Assembly (NCBI GenBank): GCA_016716275.1
Contig: JADJWR010000002.1
Span: 372,001 to 436,000 of the forward strand
Length of the DNA: 64,000 nt
From: Burkholderiales bacterium
Lineage (GTDB): Bacteria; Pseudomonadota; Gammaproteobacteria; Burkholderiales; Burkholderiaceae_F
Direction: 5' to 3'
Shown here: positions 43,165 to 51,244 of the stretch, one piece after another
How the letters are laid out: every line of letters begins with the position of its first letter
Numbering within the stretch: the first letter of the stretch is position 1
The notes under the pieces: generated by a model
Databases searched by the model: none
Seen by the model: only the letters and a program-made list of their open reading frames with translations
Told to the model about the DNA's origin: nothing
Made by a program: the position numbers and the translations under genes

Positions 43165-45300
43165 ATGGTCAAGAAAAGAAAGCAGCGCAAACCGCATCAC
43201 AAGGTCACGCCGATCGTCGCCCGCACGCGCTCGCCGGCACCGTCGCCCGAGCGCTTCGTCAACCGCGAGCTGTCGCAGCTCGCCTTCACCGAGCGCGTGC
43301 TCGCCCAGGCAGCGCGCGAGGACGTGCCGCTGGCCGAGCGGCTGCGCTACGTGTGCATCGTCTCGTCGATCCTCGACGAGTTCTTCGAGGTGCGCATGTC
43401 GGACCTGATCGACGAGATGATCGAAGCGGGTGGCTGGCGGCCGGCGGCGCCGCAGTGGGACTCGTTCGTCCGCATCAGCGAGCGCGCGCACGCGCTGGTC
43501 GAGCGCCAGTACCGGCTGTTCAACGAGGTGATCACGCCGGCGCTGGAGAAGCGCCGGATCGTCATCCTCAGCCACGCGCAGCGCAACAGCAGGCAGCGCA
43601 AGTGGGTGCGCGAGTACTTCGAGCGCGAGGTGCGACCCCTGCTGTCGCCGATCGGACTCGATCCGTCGCATCCGTTCCCGCTGCTGATGAACAAGGCGCT
43701 GAACTTCGTCGTGCAGGTCGAGGGCAAGGACGCCTTCGGCCGGCCGTCGTCGATTGTCGTCCTGAAGGTGCCGCGCGTTCTGCCGAGGGTGATCCCGCTG
43801 CCGGCCAAGCTGGCGCCGCGCATGCAGGCGTTCGTGATGCTGTCGTCGGTGGTCCGCGCGCACCTGGCCGACGTCTTCCCGGCGCGCAGCGTGGCCGGTT
43901 TCTCGCAGTTCCGCGTCACCCGCGACTCGGATCTGTGGGTCGACGAGCGCGAGGTGAGCAACCTGCGCCAGGCGCTTCGCATGGAGCTGACCCAGCGGCA
44001 CTACGGCGTCGCGGTCCGGCTCGAAGTGCTGCGCAGCTGCCCGCAGCACCTGGAGATCCTGCTGCGCGAGCAGTTCGCCCTGCCCAACGAGGCCGTGTAC
44101 CGCGTCGACGGCCCGGTCAACCTGGTGCGGCTGAACGAACTCGTCGACCACCTGAAGCAGCCGGCGCTGCGCTGGCCGCCGTTCACGCCGGCCTGGCCGG
44201 CGAAGCTGCGGGTCGGCGCCGACATGTTCGAGCGGCTGCGTGCCGGCGATCTGCTGCTGCACCACCCGTTCGAGAGCTTCGAGCCGGTGGTGGAATTCCT
44301 GCGCCAGGCGGCGGTCGATCCCCGGGTGGTCGCGCTGCGCATGACGCTGTATCGCACCGGCGCCTCGTCGGTGCTGGTCGACCTGCTGATCGAGGCGGCG
44401 CGGCGCGGCAAGGAAGTCACGGTGGTGGTCGAGCTGAAGGCGCGCTTCGACGAGGAGGCGAACATCGGCCTGGCCGAGCGCCTGGAGAAGGAGGGGGCGC
44501 AGGTCGTCTACGGCGTGATGGGCCTGAAGACGCACGCCAAGCTGCTTCTGGTGCTGCGCCGCGAGGGCGACGGCAAGCGGCAGAAGCTGGTGCACTACGC
44601 GCATCTTGGCACCGGCAACTACCACCCGATGACGACCCGCCTGTACACCGATTTCGGCATGCTGACCGCCGAGCCGGCGCTTTGCCGCGACGTCGAGCGC
44701 GTGTTCATGCACCTGACGAGTCTGGCCAAGGTCGAGAAGCTGACCCACCTTTGGCTGGCGCCGTTCGCCCTGCACAAGCACGTGCTGGCGGCGATCGCCC
44801 GCGAGACGGCGTGGGTGAAGAAGGGCAAGCCGGGACGCATCATCGCCAAGATGAATGCGCTGATCGACGAGGCGACCATCAACGCGCTGTACGAGGCGTC
44901 GGCCGCCGGCGTGCGAATCGATCTGCTGGTGCGCGGCGCCTGCGCGCTGCGGCCGGGGGTCAAGGGGCTGTCGGAGAACATCACCGTCCGCTCGATCATC
45001 GGCCGGCTGCTCGAACACCACCGCATCTACTACTTTCGCAACGGCGGCGCCGACGACGTGTACCTGTCGAGCGCCGACTGGATGGGACGCAACCTGTTCC
45101 GCCGCATCGAAGTCGCCTGGCCGGTGCGCGATGGCAAGCTGAAGCAGCGGGTGCTCAACGAGGGCCTGAAGCCCTATCTCGACGACAGCGCCGAGGCCTG
45201 GCTGCTCGGCGCCGATGGCGTGTATCAGCCGCCGAAGGCAACCGCCGGCGGGCGCAGCGCGCAGCGCCTGCTGCTCGAGACGCTTGCCGAACGGGCCTAG
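43165..45300 (+). CDS. ppk1: Polyphosphate kinase 1
   Basis: Reversibly polymerises the gamma-phosphate of ATP into polyphosphate, at the membrane. The 711-aa protein has a lysine/arginine-rich start, the N domain (FVNRELSQLAFTERVLAQA), head domain and two phospholipase-D-like catalytic domains, with the autophosphorylated His in GLKTHAKLL (about 455) and the second His in LEHHRIYYF (about 617). NYHPMTTRLYTDFG and SADWMGRNLFRRIE are typical. A TAAAGT -10 candidate sits at 43106-43111. sixA follows after 8 nt. Confidence 0.97.
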   Translation: MVKKRKQRKPHHKVTPIVARTRSPAPSPERFVNRELSQLAFTERVLAQAAREDVPLAERLRYVCIVSSILDEFFEVRMSDLIDEMIEAGGWRPAAPQWDSFVRISERAHALVERQYRLFNEVITPALEKRRIVILSHAQRNSRQRKWVREYFEREVRPLLSPIGLDPSHPFPLLMNKALNFVVQVEGKDAFGRPSSIVVLKVPRVLPRVIPLPAKLAPRMQAFVMLSSVVRAHLADVFPARSVAGFSQFRVTRDSDLWVDEREVSNLRQALRMELTQRHYGVAVRLEVLRSCPQHLEILLREQFALPNEAVYRVDGPVNLVRLNELVDHLKQPALRWPPFTPAWPAKLRVGADMFERLRAGDLLLHHPFESFEPVVEFLRQAAVDPRVVALRMTLYRTGASSVLVDLLIEAARRGKEVTVVVELKARFDEEANIGLAERLEKEGAQVVYGVMGLKTHAKLLLVLRREGDGKRQKLVHYAHLGTGNYHPMTTRLYTDFGMLTAEPALCRDVERVFMHLTSLAKVEKLTHLWLAPFALHKHVLAAIARETAWVKKGKPGRIIAKMNALIDEATINALYEASAAGVRIDLLVRGACALRPGVKGLSENITVRSIIGRLLEHHRIYYFRNGGADDVYLSSADWMGRNLFRRIEVAWPVRDGKLKQRVLNEGLKPYLDDSAEAWLLGADGVYQPPKATAGGRSAQRLLLETLAERA

Positions 45301-45308
45301 AGGCAACG

Positions 45309-45773
45309 ATGGAACTGCTGCTGTGGCGCCACTGCGAAGCCGAGCCCGGCGAGCCGGATCTTGGCCGCGCGCTGACCGGCAAGGGCGAGAAGCAGGCGCG
45401 CCGGATGGCCGCCTGGCTGCACGCGCACCTGCCGGATTCGGCGCGGATCCTCGTCAGTCCGGCGCGACGGTCACAGCAGACGGCGCAGGCGCTGGCGGAA
45501 CTGGCGCCGCGCAAGCTCAAGACGGTCGACGCGCTGGCGCCCGGCGCCAGCGTCGAACAGGTTCTGCAGGCGGTGCGCTGGCCCGACGCGAAGTCGGTGG
45601 TGGTGGTGGTTGGCCATCAGCCGACGCTCGGCTGGATGGCCAGCCGTCTGCTTGCCGGCACGGAGACCGACTGGCCGATCAAGAAGGGCGGCGTCTGGTG
45701 GTTCAGTTCGCGCGACCGCGACGGCGTCGAGCAGGTCGTCCTGCGCGCCGTGCTGAGCCCGGACCTGCTCTGA
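45309..45773 (+). CDS. sixA: SixA-type phosphohistidine phosphatase
   Basis: 154-aa histidine-phosphatase protein: the catalytic LLWRHCEAE at residues 4-12 (RHG-like loop with Arg7-His8) and the second VVGHQPTLGWM His. In E. coli SixA removes phosphate from a histidine phosphocarrier. Its start is 8 nt after ppk1, so co-expression is likely. A phosphohistidine phosphatase next to PPK1, which itself uses a phosphohistidine, is suggestive but unproven. A perfect hairpin covers its stop codon. Confidence 0.9.
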   Translation: MELLLWRHCEAEPGEPDLGRALTGKGEKQARRMAAWLHAHLPDSARILVSPARRSQQTAQALAELAPRKLKTVDALAPGASVEQVLQAVRWPDAKSVVVVVGHQPTLGWMASRLLAGTETDWPIKKGGVWWFSSRDRDGVEQVVLRAVLSPDLL

Positions 45774-45800
45774 CCGGCAGGCCGGCCGCTGCCGGTCAGA
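45769..45800. other. 11-bp hairpin spanning both the sixA and ppx stop codons
   Basis: tctgaccggca (45769-45779) and tgccggtcaga (45790-45800) pair perfectly with a 10-nt loop that is itself self-complementary. Each arm contains a stop codon: TGA of sixA, and TGA of ppx on the minus strand. There is no T-run; it may serve as a shared 3' end barrier for convergent transcripts. Confidence 0.5.
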
Positions 45801-47262
45801 GCGGCTTGATGGTCAGCCGAAGGCCGACCTTTTCCCACTGCGCGGACTCCTCCTCGAACAGGAACTGCGTCAGTGGATGGCGGGCCAGCCAGTCGCCGTC
45901 CAAGCGAAGTTCGAAGCCCGACCGCGCCGCGCGAAGCGTCCATTTCGGCAGCGGCACCGGCCGCCTGGCGTGGCAGACGATGACCGCCAGGCGCAGCGCC
46001 AGGATCTTCGCCACGCGGGACGGTTCCTCCAGCGCCTGCACCACCTTGCGCAGATTGCCGCGCTGGGCGAGGACCAGCGTGGCGATCCGCTTCTGGTCGG
46101 AGGTGGAGAAGCCGGCCAGATCGGCGTTGCCGACCAGGTAGGCGCCGTGCTTGTGGTGGTCGTTGTGCGAGATGGCGAAGCCGACCTCGTGCAGTGCCGC
46201 TGCCCAGGCCAGACGCTTGACCTCCTCTTCGCCGGCCTGCGGGTCGAGCGCGTCGTGCAGTTCGCGCGCGATGCGGCCGACCTGCTGAGCGTGCGCGCGA
46301 TCGACTTCGAAACGTTTCTGCAGCCGTGTCACGGTGGCATCGCGCAGGTCGCGCCGCTCCCGCCGCCCGAGCAGGTCGTACAGCAATCCCAGGCGCAGGC
46401 CGCCGCGCGCCGGCACCAGTTCGGTGATGCCCAGCGTCTCGAACACTGCGGCGAGCACGGCAATGCCACCCGGCAGAACTTGCGCGCGCTCGGGCTTGAT
46501 TCCCGGCAGGCGCAGCTTGCGGACCTCGCCGTACTCGATCAGCAGCTGCCGCAGGTTGAGCAGCATCGGCGCCGTGATCACCGTGCCGTCGCCCCAGTCG
46601 ACCTGGCGGATCAGCTCGGCTGCCGCGCCGACCGTGCCACTGGTGCCGAAAGCCTCGCTCCAGCTGGCGCGGCTGAAGCGGCTCACCGCTTCCTCGATCT
46701 CGGCCGCCGCGGCGACCTGCGCCTTGCGGAAGCTGCCCCGATCGAGCGTGCCGTCGCCGAAGAAACGCAACGTGCTGTTGACGCAGCCGACCTTGAACGA
46801 GTCGGCGGCCTGCGCCTCGAAACCGGTGCCTACGATCAGCTCGGTCGACGCGCCGCCGATGTCGACCACCAGCCGCGGCTGCCGCGACGGCGGCGCCGAA
46901 TGCATGCAGCCCTCGAAGGTCAGCCGCGCCTCCTCGCGCCCCGAGATGACGTCGATCGGATAGCCGAGGGCGTGCTGCGCCTCGAGCAGAAACTCATCGC
47001 TGTTGGGAGCATCGCGCAGCGTCTGCGTGCCGACCGCGCGCACCTGCTCGGTCGGCAGGCCGCGCAGCCGCTCGTTCATCCGTGCCAGGCACTCGCAGGC
47101 GGCGTCGATCGCCCGGCGCGAGATGCGCCTGTCTGCGCCGACGCCGGCGGCCAGCCGCACCGTCTCCTTCCAGTATCCCTGCAGTTCGACATGCCGGCCA
47201 TGGGCGCGGCCCATTTGCAGGCGGAAACTGTTCGATCCGAGGTCAACCGCGGCGAGTTGCAT
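45796..47262 (-). CDS. ppx: Exopolyphosphatase Ppx/GppA family
   Basis: Hydrolyses terminal phosphates of polyphosphate and perhaps pppGpp. 488 aa with the ASKHA-fold start AAVDLGSNSFRL (about 4-15), the phosphate loop VVDIGGASTELIVG (about 131-144), FGTSGTVGA, and a C-terminal HD-like domain containing ALHEVGFAISHNDHHKHG. ATG 47262 lies just before the first strand. It converges on ppk1-sixA, so synthesis and breakdown genes face each other. Confidence 0.93.
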   Translation of the reverse strand: MQLAAVDLGSNSFRLQMGRAHGRHVELQGYWKETVRLAAGVGADRRISRRAIDAACECLARMNERLRGLPTEQVRAVGTQTLRDAPNSDEFLLEAQHALGYPIDVISGREEARLTFEGCMHSAPPSRQPRLVVDIGGASTELIVGTGFEAQAADSFKVGCVNSTLRFFGDGTLDRGSFRKAQVAAAAEIEEAVSRFSRASWSEAFGTSGTVGAAAELIRQVDWGDGTVITAPMLLNLRQLLIEYGEVRKLRLPGIKPERAQVLPGGIAVLAAVFETLGITELVPARGGLRLGLLYDLLGRRERRDLRDATVTRLQKRFEVDRAHAQQVGRIARELHDALDPQAGEEEVKRLAWAAALHEVGFAISHNDHHKHGAYLVGNADLAGFSTSDQKRIATLVLAQRGNLRKVVQALEEPSRVAKILALRLAVIVCHARRPVPLPKWTLRAARSGFELRLDGDWLARHPLTQFLFEEESAQWEKVGLRLTIKPL

Positions 47263-47393
47263 GCGGCCTGGACGCGGGCGGTTGCATGGCGGGAATTGTA
47301 GGGGTGCGATCGGGGAATTCGCCGCGTCCGGTGCACACGCGGAGTTGATTCAACGCATGTTGCCGCCAGCGCGCTTGCGGCACGATGCGGCGC

Positions 47394-47828
47394 ATGGGAG
47401 CGAGCAGCGAGACCCGCCTCGTCCGGCTGCTGGCGCCGCGGCTGGCGCGCGAACTGCAGACGATCCGCGCGATGCTGCGCATCGCCTGCCACGACCGGCA
47501 CGGCACCGCCGACGGGCTGTGCGAGGAGTGCGCGGCGCTTGCCGACTATGCCGCCAAGCGGCTGGCGCTGTGCCCCTACGGCGCCGACAAGCCCACCTGC
47601 GTCAACTGCCGGATCCACTGCTACGGGCCGCGCCAGCGTGAGCAGGTGCGCGAGATGATGCGCCACGCCGGCCCGCGGATGATGCTGCGTCATCCGTACC
47701 TGGCGGTGATGCACGTGGTCGACGGCCGCCGGCCGGCGCCGCCGAAGCCCAACGAAGCGCTCGCCGCCGCGTCGCCGGGCGGCGCGGCGAAGCCTTCCGA
47801 GTCGCCGCCGGCTCGGGCCGAGCGCTAG
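47394..47828 (+). CDS. Nitrous oxide-stimulated promoter family protein
   Basis: 144 aa from ATG 47394 (ATG 47385 is also possible). It has the family's cysteine pattern: ACHDRHG, LCEECAAL, LCPYGADKPTCVNCRIHCYGPRQREQVREMMRHAGPRM, six cysteines fit for one or two metal sites, with HPYLAVMHVVDG after. The tail is Ala/Pro-rich. The family name derives from a gene near an N2O-responsive promoter; no biochemical role is known. It is divergent from ppx and convergent with ftsY. Confidence 0.87.
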   Translation: MGASSETRLVRLLAPRLARELQTIRAMLRIACHDRHGTADGLCEECAALADYAAKRLALCPYGADKPTCVNCRIHCYGPRQREQVREMMRHAGPRMMLRHPYLAVMHVVDGRRPAPPKPNEALAAASPGGAAKPSESPPARAER

Positions 47829-47852
47829 CGCGTCCGCCCTCGCCAGGCGTGT

Positions 47853-48776
47853 TCAGTCGGCGCCGACCAGTGCCGAGGCGAAGCGCTCGGCGACGAACGG
47901 CTGCAGGTCCTCGAGCTTCTCGCCGACGCCGATGAAGTAGATGGGCAGCGGCCGGCTGCGCCGCTCGCGGGCGATCGCCGCCAGCACGCCGCCCTTGGCG
48001 GTGCCGTCGAGCTTGGTGATGACGAGGCCGGTGAGGCCGACCGTATCGTCGAAAGCCTTTACCTGCGCCAGCGCGTTCTGTCCGTTGGTGCCATCGATCA
48101 CCAGAATGACTTCCTGCGGCGCACCTTCCATGCTCTTGCCGATCGAGCGTTTGACGCGCTTCAGCTCGTCCATCAGGTGCAGCTGCGTCGGCAGGCGGCC
48201 GGCCGTGTCGGCGATCAGCACGTCGATGCCGCGCGCCCGCGCCGCCGCCACCGCGTCGAACACCACGGCCGCCGGGTCGCCGCTCTTCTGCGCTATCACT
48301 TCGACGCCGTTGCGCTGGCCCCAGACCGCCAGCTGCTCGCGCGCCGCCGCGCGGAAGGTGTCGCCGGCAGCGAGCAGCACGGTCTTGTGCTGGTCGGCCA
48401 GCCAGTGGGCCAGCTTGCCGATCGAAGTGGTCTTGCCGGCGCCGTTGACGCCGGCGACCATCATCACCAGCGGCCTGGCGCGCGCCAGGTCGATGCCCGC
48501 CTCGCATGGGGCGAGCAGCGCGGCAAGCTCGTCGCGCAGCGCATCGCGCACCTCGGCCGGCGCCTTCAGGCCCTTGAGCTTGACCTGGTCACGCAGCTTC
48601 GCCAGCAGTTCGGCGGTCGTCGCCGCGCCGCAGTCGGCGCCGAGCAGCGCCACCTCGAGGTCGTCGAACAGCGCCTCGTCGATCACGCCGCCGGAGAACA
48701 CACCGACGATGTTCACCCGTGTGCGCTCGAGGCCCTTCTTCAGGCGCGACAGCCAACCGCCCTTCTGTTCGCTCAT
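47853..48776 (-). CDS. ftsY: Signal recognition particle receptor FtsY
   Basis: SRP GTPase that docks ribosome-nascent chains at the membrane. 307 aa from ATG 48776: a short basic N-terminus, N domain (LSRLKKGLERTRVNIVGVF), then the G domain with GVNGAGKTTSIGKLA, DTFRAAAREQL, DTAGRLPT, TKLDGTAKGG and a terminal IGVGEKLEDLQPF. The long acidic A domain of the E. coli protein is absent, as in many bacteria. It is divergent from rsmD (44 nt) but not adjacent to ftsEX, which lies 5 kb away. Confidence 0.95.
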   Translation of the reverse strand: MSEQKGGWLSRLKKGLERTRVNIVGVFSGGVIDEALFDDLEVALLGADCGAATTAELLAKLRDQVKLKGLKAPAEVRDALRDELAALLAPCEAGIDLARARPLVMMVAGVNGAGKTTSIGKLAHWLADQHKTVLLAAGDTFRAAAREQLAVWGQRNGVEVIAQKSGDPAAVVFDAVAAARARGIDVLIADTAGRLPTQLHLMDELKRVKRSIGKSMEGAPQEVILVIDGTNGQNALAQVKAFDDTVGLTGLVITKLDGTAKGGVLAAIARERRSRPLPIYFIGVGEKLEDLQPFVAERFASALVGAD

Positions 48777-48820
48777 GCTCTGCGAGAATCGCTTCGTTTC
48801 GACGAGGGGGCGCAGTTTAA

Positions 48821-49444
48821 GTGACGGGCGGGACGCGACCGGCGCGAGCACGCAGTGGCGGTGGCCGGCCGACGCGGGCGCCGCGGCAGGTGCGGATCAT
48901 CGGCGGCGCCTGGCGGCGCACGCCGATTCCGGTGGCCGATATGCCCGGCCTGCGACCGTCGCCGGACCGTGTGCGCGAGACGCTGTTCAACTGGCTGGCG
49001 CACCTGCGGCCCGCGCCCCGGTCGCTGCGCGGGCTCGACCTGTTTGCCGGCACCGGCGCGCTCGGTTTCGAGCTGGCATCGCGTGGCGCGGCGCGGGTGG
49101 TGCTGGTCGAGCGGCAGCCGCTGCTGCTGCAGCGGCTGCGCGAGCTGCAGGCGAAGCTGCAGGCGACGCAGGTCGAAGTGATCGCCGGCGACTCACTCGC
49201 CATCGCCGCGTCGCTGCCGCGTGCCGGCTTCGACGTCGTCTTCCTCGACCCGCCGTTCGACGCGGGGTTGCTGTGGCCGGCTATCGATGCGGCGCGGCCG
49301 CTGCTGGCCGACGGCGGGCTCGTCTATGCGGAGGCCGAGGCACCGATCGTGCCGGCCGATGCGGCTGCCCACGGACTGGAAATCGTGCGCGCGGCGCGTG
49401 CCGGCCGCGTCTGCTTTCATTTGCTGCAACCGCGCAATGCCTGA
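48821..49444 (+). CDS. rsmD: 16S rRNA (guanine(966)-N2)-methyltransferase
   Basis: Methylates G966 in 16S rRNA. From GTG 48821 (gaggggg upstream) it is 207 aa: RIIGGAWRRTPIPV, then RPSPDRVRETLFNWL, the SAM motif LDLFAGTGALGFE and the catalytic FLDPPF. GTG 48890, right before RIIGG, is a possible later start (184 aa). It is followed by coaD, a pairing seen in many proteobacteria. Confidence 0.93.
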   Translation: MTGGTRPARARSGGGRPTRAPRQVRIIGGAWRRTPIPVADMPGLRPSPDRVRETLFNWLAHLRPAPRSLRGLDLFAGTGALGFELASRGAARVVLVERQPLLLQRLRELQAKLQATQVEVIAGDSLAIAASLPRAGFDVVFLDPPFDAGLLWPAIDAARPLLADGGLVYAEAEAPIVPADAAAHGLEIVRAARAGRVCFHLLQPRNA

Positions 49445-49492
49445 ATAATCCCCGACCGGTCAGGGGTGCCGGCAGGCACCGGGGAGAAATCG

Positions 49493-49993
49493 ATGGTCAT
49501 CGCCGTCTATCCGGGAACGTTCGATCCGCTGACGCGCGGGCACGAGGATCTGGTGCGCCGGGCGGCGGGTCTGTTCTCCAAGCTGGTGGTCGGCGTGGCC
49601 GACAGCCGCACCAAGGGTCCGTTCTTCTCCTTCGACGAGCGGCTGACCATTGCCCGCGAGGTGCTGGGCCACTATCCGAACGTCGAGGTCGCCGGCTTCC
49701 GCGGCCTGCTGCGCGACTTCGTCCGCGAGCACCAGGCGCGGGTGATCGTCCGCGGACTGCGCGCGGTGTCCGACTTCGAGTACGAGTTCCAGCTTGCCGG
49801 CATGAACCGCTACCTGCTGCCCGACGTCGAGACGATGTTCCTGACTCCGTCGGACCAGTACCAGTTCATCTCGGGCAGCATCGTCCGCGAGATCGCCATG
49901 CTGGGCGGCGACGTCAGCAAGTTCGTCTTCCCCTCGGTCGAGCGCTGGCTGAAGGCGAAGCTCGAGCAGATGGGCCGCACCGAAAGCGACTGA
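49493..49993 (+). CDS. coaD: Phosphopantetheine adenylyltransferase
   Basis: Adenylates 4'-phosphopantetheine to dephospho-CoA. 166 aa with the nucleotidyltransferase start AVYPGTFDPLTRGHEDL (TxGH-type motif), RGLRAVSDFEYEFQLAGMN, and the ISGSIVREI signature near the C-terminus. ATG 49493 has a ggggagaa site and starts right at the first strand. It complements the PanE-like reductase at 1.1 kb in the CoA pathway, though the two genes are far apart. Confidence 0.96.
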   Translation: MVIAVYPGTFDPLTRGHEDLVRRAAGLFSKLVVGVADSRTKGPFFSFDERLTIAREVLGHYPNVEVAGFRGLLRDFVREHQARVIVRGLRAVSDFEYEFQLAGMNRYLLPDVETMFLTPSDQYQFISGSIVREIAMLGGDVSKFVFPSVERWLKAKLEQMGRTESD

Positions 49994-50036
49994 AGCGGCT
50001 GAAGGCAGGCCGGCGCGCCGAGGACCGCAGCGGCTG

Positions 50037-51215
50037 ATGCGCGAGCGGCTGCCGATCGTCGACGCGCTGCGCGCGCTCGCGCTCGCCGGCATCCTGCAGG
50101 TCAACATCCAGTCCTTCGCCTGGGGCGCCGGCGACCCGCTCGGCTTCTTTGCCGAGCCGCCGGACGCGCTCGACAGCGCCCTGCACCTGCTGGTCGGCAC
50201 CTTCGTCTCGACCAAGTTCCTGTCGATCTTCGCCTTCCTGTTCGGCCTCGGTTTCGCGCTGCAGTGGCGCTCGCTGCGCCGGCGCCTGGCCGCCGAGGCG
50301 GCGCGCGAGGTCTATCGGCGCCGGCTGTGGTTCCTGCTCGCGCTCGGGCTGGCGCACGGGGTGCTGCTGTACTTCGGCGACATCCTGGCCGCCTATGCGC
50401 TGGCGGGCTTCCTGCTGCTGCGCTACGCGACCGTAAGGCCGGCGGCGCTGGTGGCGGCCGCACGCGCCTGGTGGTTCGGCTTCGCCGCGCTCACGCTGGC
50501 GAGCACGGTTGCCTTCGAACTGCTGCGGCTGGCGCTGCCGGTGCAGGACGATGCCGCGCGGCTGCCTGCGTGGGCGCTCGAGCGCCTGGCGGTGTACACG
50601 CAGGGCGGCTTCGTGCAGCAGATCGCGCCGCGTGCTGCCGACTACCTCAGCATCCTCGGCACGATGGCGCTGCTGGCGGTGCCGCAGATCGTCGGACTGT
50701 TCCTGCTCGGCGCCATCGCCGGTCGGCTCGGCTGGCTGTCGAGACCGCAGCGGCACCAGCGCCTGTGGCGCGTGGCGTCGTGGCTCGGCGCGGCGGCGCT
50801 GCCGTTCGCGGCGGCAGGCGCCTGGCTCAACTTCGTCACCATCCGCGATTCACCGGGCGACCCGTCGGGCATCGGCTACGCGTTGCAGGCAGTCGGCTCC
50901 GCGGTCGCCTGCCTGTACGTCGCCCTGCTGGTGCGCCTTCGCCAGCGATCGCCGATGCAAAGCGTGATCGCCTGGCTGGCACCGGCCGGCCGGATGCCGC
51001 TCACCAACTACGTCGGGCAGTCGGTCGCCATGGGCCTGCTGCTGTCGGGGTGGGGGCTCGGTCTCGGCGCGTCGCTCGGCCGCGCCGAACTGGCGCTGCT
51101 GGCGGTCGCGATCGTCGTCGTGCAGATCGTCTTCAGCCGCGCCTGGATCGGCCGCTTCGGGCAGGGGCCGCTCGAGGCCGCCTGGCACCGCGCTACCTAC
51201 GGCGCCCGCCCTTAG
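50037..51215 (+). CDS. DUF418 multi-pass membrane protein
   Basis: 392 aa with about nine to ten TM helices. The start RLPIVDALRALALAGILQVNIQSFAWG, the STKFLSIFAFLFGLGFALQW loop and the C-terminal APAGRMPLTNYVGQSVAMGLLLSGWGLGL followed by WIGRFGQGPLEAAWHRATYG define DUF418. The family is distantly like membrane acyltransferases; no substrate is known. ATG 50037 lies 44 nt after coaD, possibly in its transcript. Confidence 0.9.
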   Translation: MRERLPIVDALRALALAGILQVNIQSFAWGAGDPLGFFAEPPDALDSALHLLVGTFVSTKFLSIFAFLFGLGFALQWRSLRRRLAAEAAREVYRRRLWFLLALGLAHGVLLYFGDILAAYALAGFLLLRYATVRPAALVAAARAWWFGFAALTLASTVAFELLRLALPVQDDAARLPAWALERLAVYTQGGFVQQIAPRAADYLSILGTMALLAVPQIVGLFLLGAIAGRLGWLSRPQRHQRLWRVASWLGAAALPFAAAGAWLNFVTIRDSPGDPSGIGYALQAVGSAVACLYVALLVRLRQRSPMQSVIAWLAPAGRMPLTNYVGQSVAMGLLLSGWGLGLGASLGRAELALLAVAIVVVQIVFSRAWIGRFGQGPLEAAWHRATYGARP

Positions 51216-51244
51216 CGCCTGTCCGGACGCACGGGCGGCTGTGG

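Noticed and set aside
43150..45306. 718-codon minus-strand frame opposite ppk1
   Set aside because: Exact antisense of ppk1 with no recognisable domain and no ribosome site.
47345..47360. ttgattcaacgcatgttg as an FNR site for the nitrous-oxide-stimulated-promoter family gene
   Set aside because: TTGAT is followed by TCAAC without the 4-bp spacer of the consensus; the dyad is only TTGA-T-TCAA. The family name made this tempting but the geometry is wrong.
47941..50037. 698-codon plus-strand frame across ftsY, rsmD and coaD
   Set aside because: Runs antisense to ftsY and out of frame over rsmD and coaD, both of which have clear motifs.
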